Positions 1 through 12,166 of a stretch of DNA of 64,000 nt are shown here, piece after piece. Numbering within the stretch: position 1 is the stretch's first letter; every line of letters begins with the position of its first letter. The notes under the pieces are model-generated. The model saw nothing but the letters and a program-made list of their open reading frames with translations. It made no database searches and had not been told where the DNA came from. Both the position numbers and the translations under genes were made by a program. Source of the DNA: Rhodoblastus acidophilus (GTDB lineage: Bacteria > Pseudomonadota > Alphaproteobacteria > Rhizobiales > Beijerinckiaceae); contig NZ_JAOQNX010000003.1 in NCBI RefSeq assembly GCF_025961575.1, positions 169,566 through 233,565 of the forward strand, given 5' to 3'.

Positions 1-215
1 CGGTGGCCGTCATAGGCGACGATGCCGGCGGCTTCCTGGCCGCGGTGCTGCAGGGCGTGCAGGCCCAGCGCGGTGACGGCGGCGGCCTCGGGATGGCCGT
101 AAATGCCGAACACGCCGCATTCCTCGCGCAGACGGTCGGCGTTCAGATCGAAATCGTCCAGATGCGTGTCGGTCAAGGCGAGGTCCAAGTCTGCGTCAAG
201 CTCGGAACAGTTCAT
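1..215 (-). CDS. purF: Amidophosphoribosyltransferase, N-terminal part (runs off left edge)
   Basis: First committed step of purine synthesis: transfers the amide nitrogen of glutamine to PRPP. Only the first 71 codons are in the window. After an acidic leader of about 30 residues comes [15 protein letters not shown], where the Cys is the N-terminal nucleophile of the class II glutamine amidotransferase domain once the leader is removed, then [14 protein letters not shown], the conserved substrate-loop region. The start is the ATG at 215-213. It lies downstream of cvpA on the same strand, the usual cvpA-purF arrangement. The identification is firm; nothing can be said about the C-terminal phosphoribosyltransferase domain. 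Confidence 0.95.
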   Translation of the reverse strand, partial: MNCSELDADLDLALTDTHLDDFDLNADRLREECGVFGIYGHPEAAAVTALGLHALQHRGQEAAGIVAYDGH

Positions 216-402
216 GACGGCGCTCCCGACGCGCGCCGGTCGTGTCAGCGCGCGAATTGGGTTCAGAAGCGCGGCGACGCGCCTCAAACGAGCCCGGGTT
301 TAAGTTCGAGAGGTCAATAAACCGCCGGGGACGAAATAGGAAGGGGTCACAAAAAATTCATCCCGGGCGGCTTTGGCCAAGGTGCGGCGCTGGCGGCGAA
401 AA

Positions 403-1101
403 TCACCGGCCGCGCATGAGCTGGTCGAGCTTGGCCTTGTCGCCGGAATTGGATTTGGGGTCCGGCTTGGCGTCGGGCTTGACCGGCGAGGGGGTGACAG
501 GGGCGTCCTTCGGCTCGCTGTCGGCGTCCTGCGGCGGCGCCTCGTCCGCGCCGGGCTTGGCCTTCTTCAGCTTGCTGATCAGGCCGTCGGGGTCGTCGGG
601 CAGCAGGGCGAGCAACTGGGCGCTGGCGGTTCTGAGCAGCGGCAGGCTTTTCGAATTGGCGAGCCAGTCCTTTTTCCCGCTCTTGTCCGTTCCGTTCACG
701 GCGTCGGGGGCCAGCCAGTTGAGGAAGACGAAAGCGATGGCGCACAGCAGCAGCCCGCGCGCCAGGCCGAACAGGAAGCCCAGCGACCGGTCGAGCGCGC
801 CGATCTTAGAATCGAGAATGGCGTCGGAAATGCGGATGGTGACGATCGACACCAGGATCAGCGTGACGAAGAAGATGGCGGCGCCGGCGATATAGGGCCG
901 CAAAGCCTCCTTGGCGACGAAGACCGGCGAGGCCGCGTCCACGAGTTTCGGCACCAGCAGCGGATAGAAATAGATCGCCGCCGCGGCCGCCGCGCCCCAG
1001 GACAGGATCGCCATCACCTCTCGTGTAAAGCCGCGCAGCATGGCGAGCAAAGCCGAAACCACGATGACGGCCAGAACGATCAGGTCGAGATAGGACGGCA
1101 T
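403..1101 (-). CDS. cvpA: CvpA family membrane protein
   Basis: Inner-membrane protein of the colicin V production/CvpA family, 232 aa. The opening MPSYLDLIVLAVIVVSALLA, a following RGFTREV segment and three further hydrophobic stretches (about residues 30-50, 68-90 and 112-130) match the four-helix family pattern. The last 90 residues are hydrophilic and rich in Pro, Lys and Asp, so they are probably disordered and cytoplasmic. It lies 187 bp upstream of purF on the same strand, as in many proteobacteria. The biochemical role of the family is not settled; links to envelope homeostasis and colicin V export are known from E. coli. Confidence 0.9.
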   Translation of the reverse strand: MPSYLDLIVLAVIVVSALLAMLRGFTREVMAILSWGAAAAAAIYFYPLLVPKLVDAASPVFVAKEALRPYIAGAAIFFVTLILVSIVTIRISDAILDSKIGALDRSLGFLFGLARGLLLCAIAFVFLNWLAPDAVNGTDKSGKKDWLANSKSLPLLRTASAQLLALLPDDPDGLISKLKKAKPGADEAPPQDADSEPKDAPVTPSPVKPDAKPDPKSNSGDKAKLDQLMRGR

Positions 1102-1216
1102 TGTCGCCTCAGGCTGGGAAAGTCACGAATCCGCGCGCCAGGGCGCGCGGGCCGCTTATAACCAAACCGCAAGGCGGCGTCGACTCAAGGGATGCGCGGG
1201 CGCGCCCGCGCGCCGT

Positions 1217-2449
1217 TCAGCGGACCAGCTTGGGGATGTTGGGGGCGCCGCTCCACTGGTTGGTGGTGCAGGTGGTGGTCAGGCTGAAGAAGAAGTCGCG
1301 GGTGCCGGTTGTGCTGGTGCTGGAATCTTCCCACTCATAATTGTTGGTCACGGGCGTGTTGTCCGAGACGCCGCTGGGGCAGGGGAAGGCGTTGGCCAGG
1401 CCAAGCACGGTGTTGGCGGCCTGCTGCTGGCCGTTGATGTAAAGCCAGTTCGAATTGGTCTTGCTGTTGGTGGACACCGTGTTGGACCAGCTGCTGTTGG
1501 CCGCGCCGGAACAGGCGATGTTCTCGTTCAGCTTCGTGCTGGTCCAGGTCTTCTGGTAGACGGCTTCGAATTTCTGCTCGTCGGCGTCGGAGGCCGTCAC
1601 ATTCGTCGCGCTATAGTTCTGGCCCGGCGCGCAGCGCGAATTGACGATCTGCATGGTCAGGTAGAGATTGTAATAGGTCTGGTTGAAGGTGATCTTGCTG
1701 TTGGCGCTGTCGAGCGTGGCGCCGATCGTGTTCAGATTGGTCGTGTTCCAGGTCGTGGTGGTGATGCCGATGCCGGTGTCGGTCGGCTGGGTGGACGTCG
1801 ATGTCCAGAAATAGGGGACATTGGCGGTCACTTTGGGGATGGCGGCGTGGCTGTTGCCGGTCGCCGAGGTGCCGTCGCTCCCGTCATTATAGGCCTTGTA
1901 GGTCCAGGTGGCCAAGGGAAGCGTCGCGCCGCCGCTGGTCTGCTGAACGTAGAGCGTGACCACCTTGTAATACCAGCCCTTCGCGTATTGGAACTGATAG
2001 GTGATGGTGTGGGGCGTCAGCGGATGCGTCATCTTCGCCGTCGACGACAGGTTCAGCGGGCTGGACTGAACCCCGAACAGCGATGACAGGGTGGTGGCCA
2101 AGGAGCCTTGCGCCGTCACGGTGACGCTGCCGTCGGAATTGGCGGTCACGGACGGGGAACCGGAAAAGGCGAGGCCGATGCTGTTGGCGTTGGCGCCGAA
2201 ATTGGCGGTGGCGGTCGTGGTGGCCTTGGTCAGGTCATTGGTGGAATAATAGGTCTGGACGGCCATCATCGCGGCGCTGTCGAGGGCCGATTGAAGCGCG
2301 CTCTTGGCTTTGAGCGCGCGCCCGTAGTCGACGGCGAGCCCCATCAGCGCGATGACGGGGATTACCGCGAAGGTGAAGGTGATCGCCACCGAGGCCTGGC
2401 GGTCTCTGCCGAAACGGAAGACCCAGTTGTGGGAGGTAGAAACGGACAT
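1217..2449 (-). CDS. TadE/TadG-like Flp pilus-assembly family protein
   Basis: A 410-aa envelope protein with the Tad N-terminus: a short basic cytoplasmic lead (FGRDRQASVAITFTFAV), one hydrophobic helix (about residues 19-40) and then VDYGRALKAKSALQSALDSAA, the hallmark of TadG-type proteins annexed to Flp/Tad pili. The rest is Ser/Thr/Asn-rich and probably extracytoplasmic. No other tad/cpa gene is in the window, so this is an orphan family member set inside the radA-cvpA-purF cluster. The start ATG at 2449 directly precedes the conserved lead segment. The domain call is confident; whether it takes part in a pilus is unknown. Confidence 0.8.
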   Translation of the reverse strand: MSVSTSHNWVFRFGRDRQASVAITFTFAVIPVIALMGLAVDYGRALKAKSALQSALDSAAMMAVQTYYSTNDLTKATTTATANFGANANSIGLAFSGSPSVTANSDGSVTVTAQGSLATTLSSLFGVQSSPLNLSSTAKMTHPLTPHTITYQFQYAKGWYYKVVTLYVQQTSGGATLPLATWTYKAYNDGSDGTSATGNSHAAIPKVTANVPYFWTSTSTQPTDTGIGITTTTWNTTNLNTIGATLDSANSKITFNQTYYNLYLTMQIVNSRCAPGQNYSATNVTASDADEQKFEAVYQKTWTSTKLNENIACSGAANSSWSNTVSTNSKTNSNWLYINGQQQAANTVLGLANAFPCPSGVSDNTPVTNNYEWEDSSTSTTGTRDFFFSLTTTCTTNQWSGAPNIPKLVR

Positions 2450-2636
2450 TTGGACTATCCCCTCGTCGTTTCTCCTTGAAATAGGCCAAAAATATCCACC
2501 GAGGCTTACGCAACGGCAGCACGTTTAGGCGGTCGCGCTAATGGTGTTGCGCCCCGCTGAGGAGATAATGTGCTGGTTTCTCGAACCCTCGGCGCCCGCA
2601 AGGGTTAACAACAGCGGAATTGGCCGCTGAATTTTT

Positions 2637-4043
<1,407 letters not shown>

Positions 4044-4214
4044 GGGAGGTCTCGGGGTTTGGGCGGAACGTTTCTAGAACATGAGGGCGCGCAAAAGTCC
4101 AGCGGCGTTGGGCGGCTGGTTTTGGGGATGGCGGTGAGGCGCTCCAGCGGGTTTGTTGGGGGGAGTTGATTGCGGCAGCGCCTCCTTGAAAGGGGCGCCG
4201 TGCCGGTCGCAGGG

Positions 4215-4243
4215 TGGATTGCTTCGCTGCGCTCGCAATGACG
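4215..4243. repeat. Dispersed repeat, half-copy (GTCATTGCGAGCG type)
   Basis: Reverse complement of the unit GTCATTGCGAGCGnAGCGAAGCAATCC, also present twice in inverted orientation at 45772-45903. It sits in the 261-bp gap between radA and the DUF4062-TPR gene. Nothing else recognisable is in that gap. Confidence 0.6.
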
Positions 4244-4304
4244 GCGTAAAGGTTTTGCGCGCTTGTCCAGATGGTTGGCCTGCATCAGGCGTTGGCGGGC
4301 TCCG

Positions 4305-6488
4305 TCATTTGGTCGGCGCGGCGAGGCGCTCCACCAAGGCTTTGGCGGCGGGGATTTGGTTGCGGAAGGTTATGGACCAGGCCTCGTGGCCGCCTTCGCG
4401 CAGGACGCTTTCGGCGGTTTCAAGCTGTTCCATTGCGTGCGACGCCAGCGCGCCATCACTGGTCCGCTCCGCAAGCACCAACATCGCGTAGCCTTGGTTG
4501 CCTGTTGTATTCGCCCAATTGAGCGGAACGCGCTCGAGTGGAAACTCCTCCAGCGCGGCGCGATATGCGGCCACCGCCTCTTCCAAACGCGCGGTTCCGC
4601 TCTCCCGCTCGCCAAGCCTCAATAACGCATTGCCGAGATTGTTCCGCGTCATCGCCCAGTTCAGCGGAACCCGCTCGCGGGTGCGCTCCTCCAGCGCGGC
4701 GCGATATGCAGCCACCGCCTCTTCCAAACGCGCGGTTCCGCTCTCCCGCTCGCCAAGCCTCAATAACGCATTGCCGAGATTGTTCCGCGTCATCGCCCAG
4801 TCCAGCGGAACCCGCTCGCGGGTGCATTCCTCCAGCGCGGCGCGAAAGGCGGCCACCGCCTCTTCCAAACGCGCGGTTCCGCTCTCCCGCTCGCCAAGCA
4901 TTTGCAGCGCGGTGCCGAGATTGGTCTGCGTCGTCGCCCAGGCCAGCGGACCCCCCTGGCGCGAAAACTCCTCCAGCGCGGCGCGATATGCGGCCACCGC
5001 CTCTTGCAAACGCGCGTTTCCGCTCTCCCGCTCGCCAAGCCTCGATAACGCAGTGCCGAGATTGTTCTGCGTCATCGCCCATTGAAGCGGCACACGCTCG
5101 CGCGAAATCGCCTCCAGCGCGGCGCGATAGGCCGCCACCGCCTTTTCCAAACGCGCGGTTCCGCTCTCCCGCCCGCCAAGACTCGATAACGCAGTGCCGA
5201 GATTGGTCTGCGTCGCCGCCCAGTCCAGCGGAACCCGCTCGCGCGTCCATTCTTCCAGTGCGGCGCGAAAGGCGGCCACAGCCTCTTCCAAACGCGCGGT
5301 TCCGCTCTCCCGTTCGCCAAGCGCCCCCAACGCGATTCCGTGCGCATTGCGCGCGTATCCTTTTTCGTCCGGCGTGCGGGCGCATTGCTCCAGATGACGC
5401 GCAACCGCGATATCGGCGACGAGATGGACATTGCTGCCCTGGTCGCGGCCGAAGACGAGGAGCGCGTTTTCCGCCTGTTTCAGTTCCTCCCAAAGTCGCT
5501 CATGGTTGTCTCCATGCAGCGCCTCGGTCATTTCGATCACCGCCTGGGCCGCCGCCTCGCCGTCGTAGGCGGCCAAGGCAATGTCTTTTTCGCGGGTGTA
5601 GAGCAGGCGAACGCCCTGTTCGTATTGGTCGCGGCGCTCCTGTTCCTCACAGCGCATTTCCTCCGCCGCGCGGCGCAGGGTGGCGCGGGCGAGGCCGGAT
5701 TGGCCTTTGTCCAGTTGCGTCTTGGCTTTTTGCAGCGCCGCATCGACGGTGGAGTCAATGTTCGTCTCCACAACGCCCCCTGCGATTTCCTTCTCGTAAA
5801 TCTCGATGGCGGTGCGCACCTCCTGCTTCATGCCGTCGAAATCATGGTTCTTGTTTGCCGCGATCTTTGGCGCGATTTCGCGGATAAACCCCTGAGCGAT
5901 CTTGCGCTTGTGCGCCTCGCTGGCGGCGTAATCCTCGACCAGCAGGTCGAGGATGCCTGAGCGGAAGACATAGGTCGCGAGTTGGTCCGCGTTGGCGAAG
6001 GCGCAGCCGGAAAAGCGGCGCACGGCGTTCAGCCGGTCGAGATGCGTTCTCTGCGCGGCGCGGCTGGCGTCGGTTGGCGCAAAAGTCTTCTTTTCGCGGC
6101 GCGCCTTTTTGCCGGGCGTCGCGATCAGCAAGAGCTTTTTTCGGTGGAGGGCGAGCCAGGCCTCCCATTGCGTGTAGGTGATCGGCGCGCCCGCCGACAG
6201 CGCGTCGGCGAGGGGCGGCAGGTCGCTGATGATGTCGGGAAGTTTGCGCAGGAGCGCTGCCTGTTCGCGCGCGCCGGGCGTGGCGCCGGTCATGTCGCCG
6301 ATGAGATGCACCACCGCGTCGCATTCGGCGATGTAGACGTCGAGCTTGTCGAGCGTATCGCCGCCGAGGTCGACAAAATCCTCTTGAACTTTGACCTCGA
6401 CGTTTTGACGGGTGAGTTCGTGGCGCAAGAAATCGCGGTAGGCGCGAAATTCGTTTGAAACGGTTGACAGAAAGATTTTGATCGACAT
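4305..6488 (-). CDS. DUF4062 domain protein with six-unit TPR-like array
   Basis: A 727-aa cytoplasmic protein. Residues 1-125 form a DUF4062 domain: KIFLSTVSNEFRAYRDFL, then VYIAECDAVVHLIGDMTG (51-68), then TYTQWEAWLALHRKKLLLIA (104-123), an alternating strand/helix pattern that I infer to be TIR/flavodoxin-like. Residues about 125-385 are helical and charged. Residues about 385-670 are six 47-residue units of the type AVAAYRAALEE...WAMTRNNLGNALLRLGERES, a TPR-type superhelix. The start is set at the ATG at 6488, because SIKIFLSTV is the domain's natural beginning; an in-frame upstream ATG at 6602 would add 38 residues of low-quality sequence. DUF4062-repeat architectures occur in signalling and conflict-type proteins, but no effector partner is adjacent. 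Function unknown. Confidence 0.8.
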   Translation of the reverse strand: MSIKIFLSTVSNEFRAYRDFLRHELTRQNVEVKVQEDFVDLGGDTLDKLDVYIAECDAVVHLIGDMTGATPGAREQAALLRKLPDIISDLPPLADALSAGAPITYTQWEAWLALHRKKLLLIATPGKKARREKKTFAPTDASRAAQRTHLDRLNAVRRFSGCAFANADQLATYVFRSGILDLLVEDYAASEAHKRKIAQGFIREIAPKIAANKNHDFDGMKQEVRTAIEIYEKEIAGGVVETNIDSTVDAALQKAKTQLDKGQSGLARATLRRAAEEMRCEEQERRDQYEQGVRLLYTREKDIALAAYDGEAAAQAVIEMTEALHGDNHERLWEELKQAENALLVFGRDQGSNVHLVADIAVARHLEQCARTPDEKGYARNAHGIALGALGERESGTARLEEAVAAFRAALEEWTRERVPLDWAATQTNLGTALSSLGGRESGTARLEKAVAAYRAALEAISRERVPLQWAMTQNNLGTALSRLGERESGNARLQEAVAAYRAALEEFSRQGGPLAWATTQTNLGTALQMLGERESGTARLEEAVAAFRAALEECTRERVPLDWAMTRNNLGNALLRLGERESGTARLEEAVAAYRAALEERTRERVPLNWAMTRNNLGNALLRLGERESGTARLEEAVAAYRAALEEFPLERVPLNWANTTGNQGYAMLVLAERTSDGALASHAMEQLETAESVLREGGHEAWSITFRNQIPAAKALVERLAAPTK
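4499..5344 (-). repeat. Six tandem 141-bp coding repeats
   Basis: The DNA encoding the TPR-like array repeats with an exact 141-bp period: the word CTCTCCCGCTCGCC (or a one-base variant) begins at 4600, 4741, 4882, 5023, 5164 and 5305. Units 4547-4687 and 4688-4828 differ at only a handful of bases, much closer than needed to conserve protein sequence, so duplication or homogenisation is recent. The high identity also keeps an alternative frame open (4456-5493), which is an artefact. Confidence 0.9.
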
Positions 6489-6875
6489 GGCGGCGTCCAA
6501 TGACGTGGCGGCATCATGACGGTTTTGCGCGGTGGCGCAAGGCTTGGGCGGGGCGTTGCGACTGTGGAAATTTCTATCTGGGGTTGTGACGCTTTGCGTC
6601 AAATCCTCCGTTTCTTGTGAAAATTCCGCGAAATTCGCGCGAATTTCTGCTCAAAAACGTCGATTTTCGTGCGTGCAACTCAAAAGTTGCATACAGGATG
6701 TTGGGGCGCAGTTTTGGCGCGGAATTGGAGGCCTTGCTCTCAATCCCCTGGTTTTCCGGGGTTTGCGGGTGGAGGGGAGTCAAAAACGTTTCACGTGGAA
6801 CATAAGGTGAACAAAATCTTGTGTGTTCCGCATTTTCACTTTTGAGCAAAAACCGCGCCGGCCATATTCGCGGCC
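6489..6875. other. 387-bp AT-rich intergenic region with parS
   Basis: No gene is supported here. The first half is AT-rich for this genome and contains CCGCGAAATTCGCGCGAA around 6637-6655 and a perfect 7-bp hairpin (TGCAACT/AGTTGCA, 6674-6691). The second half holds a parS-like site. The low GC and lack of coding signal set it apart from the flanking genes. Confidence 0.6.
6787..6802. other. parS: parS chromosome-partition site (ParB binding)
   Basis: CGTTTCACGTGGAACA matches the 16-bp parS consensus TGTTTCACGTGGAACA at 15 of 16 positions; only the outermost base differs. ParB loads at such sites and spreads, and they cluster around the replication origin in most bacteria. A second near-perfect copy lies at 28867. 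Confidence 0.8.
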
Positions 6876-8003
6876 TCACGCCTCGCCCACATAGACCCTG
6901 CGATACCGCCGCCCCAGATTCGTCAACACCTCGTAGCCGATGGTGCCGGCCCAGGCGCCGAGGTCGTCCACCGAAATGTTGTCGCCCAGAACTTCGACCC
7001 GGTCGCCGCGCTTCAGGGGGGCGGCGTCGGTGATGTCGACAATGCTGAGGTCCATCGAAATGCGACCGACCACCGGGCAATAGACCCCGCCGGCGAACAC
7101 TTCCGCGCCGACGGCGCCGCACGAGGCCGAGCGGGGAAAACCGTCGGCATAGCCGAGCCCAATGGTCGCGAGACGCCGGCGCGCATGCGCCGTCCAGCGC
7201 GCATTATATCCCGCCGTTTCGCCGGCGCGGATGTCGCGCACTTGCAGGATCAACGCATCGAGCGACACCACTTTTTTCATGGGATTGTCGCTGCCCGGCG
7301 TCGGATTGCCGCCATAGAGCGCGTAGCCGGGACGGGTGAGGTCGAACACCGGGGCCTCCTCCAGGAACAGGCCCGAGGAATTGCACAGGCTGGCGCGCAT
7401 CGGCGGAAAAACCGCGCAGGCGCGCTCGAAGCGTTCGATCTGCGCGCGATTGCGCGGCGCGGAATGGTCCTCGGCCGAGACGAAATGGGTCATGATCAAA
7501 GCCGGCGTGAACTGCTCGATCAAATCAAGCGCGCGCGGAAAATCCGGGGGCGTGAGGCCCAGGCGGTTCATGCCGGTGTCGATGTGCAGGGCGGCCGGGT
7601 GTTTCTGGCCGTCGGCGCGGCAAAACGCCACCCATTCCTCCAGCTCCGGCAGCGAGCCGAGCACGGGCAGCAGGTTGTTCCGCGCAAAAAGGCTTGAGGC
7701 GCCGGGCGGCAGGCCGTTGAGCGCGAAAATCCGCGCCTCCGGCGCGACCTTGCGCAAAATTTCGGCCTCGGCGAGATGGGCGACGAAAAACGTCTTGCAG
7801 CCGGCCGCCGCCAGCTTTCTGGCCGCTGGCCCGATCCCGATCCCATAGGCGTCGGCCTTGACCACGGCGGCGCATTCGGCGCCGCGCGCGCGCGCTTTCA
7901 GCAGCCGCCAATTGTCGGCGAGCGCGTCGAGGTCGATGGTGAGACACGCCTGACTCTTTTCCCGGTCCTTGCAGGGATCGGCGGGAAGGGCGGGTTCAGG
8001 CAT
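6876..8003 (-). CDS. alr: Alanine racemase
   Basis: PLP enzyme interconverting L- and D-alanine for peptidoglycan, 375 aa. AAVVKADAYGIGIG carries the PLP-binding lysine; the C-terminal domain carries GYNARWTAHARRRLATIGLGYADG with the second catalytic Tyr region, and VVGRISMDLSIVDITD. Length and fold order are normal. The ATG at 8003 has GAGG just upstream, inside the 9-bp gap after the dnaB stop, so the two genes are probably co-transcribed. Confidence 0.96.
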   Translation of the reverse strand: MPEPALPADPCKDREKSQACLTIDLDALADNWRLLKARARGAECAAVVKADAYGIGIGPAARKLAAAGCKTFFVAHLAEAEILRKVAPEARIFALNGLPPGASSLFARNNLLPVLGSLPELEEWVAFCRADGQKHPAALHIDTGMNRLGLTPPDFPRALDLIEQFTPALIMTHFVSAEDHSAPRNRAQIERFERACAVFPPMRASLCNSSGLFLEEAPVFDLTRPGYALYGGNPTPGSDNPMKKVVSLDALILQVRDIRAGETAGYNARWTAHARRRLATIGLGYADGFPRSASCGAVGAEVFAGGVYCPVVGRISMDLSIVDITDAAPLKRGDRVEVLGDNISVDDLGAWAGTIGYEVLTNLGRRYRRVYVGEA

Positions 8004-8012
8004 TTGCTAACC

Positions 8013-9509
8013 TCACATATGCGCCGGCAGGTGGTCGTCCGTCGCCAGATCGCTGAAGCGTGTATATTCGCCTTCGAAGGCGAGTTCCACCGTTCCGGTG
8101 GGGCCGTGGCGCTGCTTGCCGATGATCACCTCCGCCTTGCCGTGGGCGCGCTCCATTTCGCTCATCCATTGCTGGAATTCCGGCGTGCCCTCGCGCGGCT
8201 GCTTGTTCTTCAGATAATATTCCTCGCGATAGACGAAGATGACCACGTCGGCGTCTTGTTCGATCGAGCCGGATTCGCGCAGGTCGGACAATTGCGGGCG
8301 CTTGTCGTCGCGCGCCTCCACCTGACGCGACAATTGCGACAGGGCGATGATGGGAACGTTCAGCTCCTTCGCCAGGGCCTTCATTCCGGTGGTGATTTCG
8401 GTCAGCTCCTGCACGCGGTTGTCGCTGCGCGATTTCGAGCCGGACAGCAGTTGCAGATAGTCGACGACCAGCAGGTCCAGGCCGCGCTGGCGTTTTAAGC
8501 GCCTTGCGCGCGCGGTGAGCTGGGCGATGGAAATGCCGCCGGTGTGGTCGATGTAGAACGGGATCGACTGCATGTCGCGGGCGGCGCCGGAAATGCGGTG
8601 GAACTCGCCCTCGGTGATATCGCCGCGCCGGATCTTGTAGCCGGGCACCTGCGCCTGCTCGGCGATGATACGGGTGGCGAGCTGTTCGCTCGACATTTCG
8701 AGAGAGAAGAAGCCGCAGATGCCGCCGTTGACCGTCGCGACCTGCCCATTGTCCTGGGTTTCGCCGCGATAAGCCTTGGCGACGTTGAAGGCGATGTTGG
8801 TGGCGAGCGCGGTCTTGCCCATGCCGGGACGGCCGGCGACAATGATCAAGTCCGAGGGCTGCAAGCCGCCCATCATGCGGTCGAGGTCGCGCATGCCGGT
8901 GGACACGCCGGACAGACCGCCCTCGCGCTCCCAGGCTTTGGCCGCCATGTCCACGGCGGCGGTGAGCGCCTCGGAGAATTTGTGGAATCCGCCTTCGTAG
9001 CGGCCGGTCTCGGCGATGGCGTAGAGTTTGCGTTCCGCCTCCTCGATTTGCGCGCGGGGCGAGGAGTCCACATCGGCCTCGTAAGCCGTGTTGACCACAT
9101 CCTCGCCGATGTTGATCAGCTGTCGGCGCACGGCGAGGTCGTGGATGGCGTGGCCGTAATCGACCGCATTGATGATGGTGGTGGCTTCCGCCGCGAGACG
9201 GGCCAGATATTGCGGGGCGGTCATGGCCCCGCCGAGGTCGATCTCGCCCAAAAAGGTTTTGAGCGTGACCGGGGTGGCGAGCTTTCCGGCGCGGATCAGC
9301 TGGCCCGCGATCTCGTAGATGCGGCGGTGCAGGTCTTCGGAAAAATGCTCGGGCTTCAGAAAATCGGAAACGCGGTCGAAGGCGTCATTGTTGACCAGGA
9401 TGGCGCCGAGCAGCGCCTGTTCGGCCTCGATATTGGCGGGCGGCGTGCGGAAATTTTGCTCGGAAGCCGGTACGAGAGCGCGATCATAGACTTTTTCCAG
9501 CGCCGCCAT
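8013..9509 (-). CDS. dnaB: Replicative DNA helicase DnaB
   Basis: Hexameric 5'-3' helicase of the replication fork, 498 aa. The N-terminal domain begins with PPANIEAEQALLGAIL; the RecA-like C-terminal domain has Walker A AGRPGMGKTALATNIA, then SLEMSSEQLATR, Walker B LLVVDYLQLL, and the terminal VYREEYY and KQRHGPTGTVELAF segments. The start is the ATG at 9509, preceded by an excellent GAGGAGG nine bases upstream; the frame stays open further upstream (to 9563), but that part is not needed. No intein is present, and the ATPase domain is uninterrupted. Confidence 0.97.
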   Translation of the reverse strand: MAALEKVYDRALVPASEQNFRTPPANIEAEQALLGAILVNNDAFDRVSDFLKPEHFSEDLHRRIYEIAGQLIRAGKLATPVTLKTFLGEIDLGGAMTAPQYLARLAAEATTIINAVDYGHAIHDLAVRRQLINIGEDVVNTAYEADVDSSPRAQIEEAERKLYAIAETGRYEGGFHKFSEALTAAVDMAAKAWEREGGLSGVSTGMRDLDRMMGGLQPSDLIIVAGRPGMGKTALATNIAFNVAKAYRGETQDNGQVATVNGGICGFFSLEMSSEQLATRIIAEQAQVPGYKIRRGDITEGEFHRISGAARDMQSIPFYIDHTGGISIAQLTARARRLKRQRGLDLLVVDYLQLLSGSKSRSDNRVQELTEITTGMKALAKELNVPIIALSQLSRQVEARDDKRPQLSDLRESGSIEQDADVVIFVYREEYYLKNKQPREGTPEFQQWMSEMERAHGKAEVIIGKQRHGPTGTVELAFEGEYTRFSDLATDDHLPAHM

Positions 9510-9729
9510 CGGCAAAAACCTCCTCTGGCCGAGCGGTGAGGCCGCCCGGCGCGAATCGCGCAATTATAATGCTGTGAGCGCCGGCTCTGTCCGGCGGGAG
9601 GGTGTTTTCGCATGAGCGCGGCGAAAATGGAAAATGAATCGTTATGCGCGCGCCCGCATCCCCGTCATCCACAGGCGCGCAAAATCGAGTCGGGAATCCG
9701 CTTGACCGTGTTTTCGGGGGAACGCGCCC

Positions 9730-9789
9730 GTGGACTGCCCCCGCCCTTCGAGACGGCCCCTGGCGGGGCCTCCTCAGGGTGAGGGCTAC
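9730..9789 (+). repeat. Dispersed hairpin repeat, family A, copy 1
   Basis: About 58-60 bp with constant arms (GTGGAC.GCCCCCGCCCTTCGAGAC and CTCCTCAGGGTGAGGGCTA, written here in two parts) around a variable hairpin: GGCCCC/GGGGCC with a TGGC loop. Other copies are at 17075, 29343 and 42515. It fills much of the 315-bp dnaB-katG gap (9510-9824), which otherwise shows no gene and no convincing promoter. Confidence 0.85.
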
Positions 9790-9824
9790 AGGATTTTTCG
9801 TCTGAGGCGGCGAAGCGGCGCCGC

Positions 9825-12053
<2,229 letters not shown>

Positions 12054-12166
12054 TCACAATGTTTGAAAGACAAAGCTCAAGTAAGTTTGTGCCGTTCAAG
12101 CAATCACGAAGTTTTGATGGGCGCATCAAGCTCGCGCTGCGGCGGCTTCGCTCCCATTTCAACGCG

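Noticed and set aside
4499..5344. Regular repeats as a possible CRISPR array
   Set aside because: Period 141 bp, no spacers, and continuous coding sequence for TPR units.
4456..5493. 345-residue open frame within the DUF4062-TPR gene, same strand
   Set aside because: Its repeats are the same DNA read in a shifted frame; no recognisable domain, and the main frame gives a clear TPR pattern.
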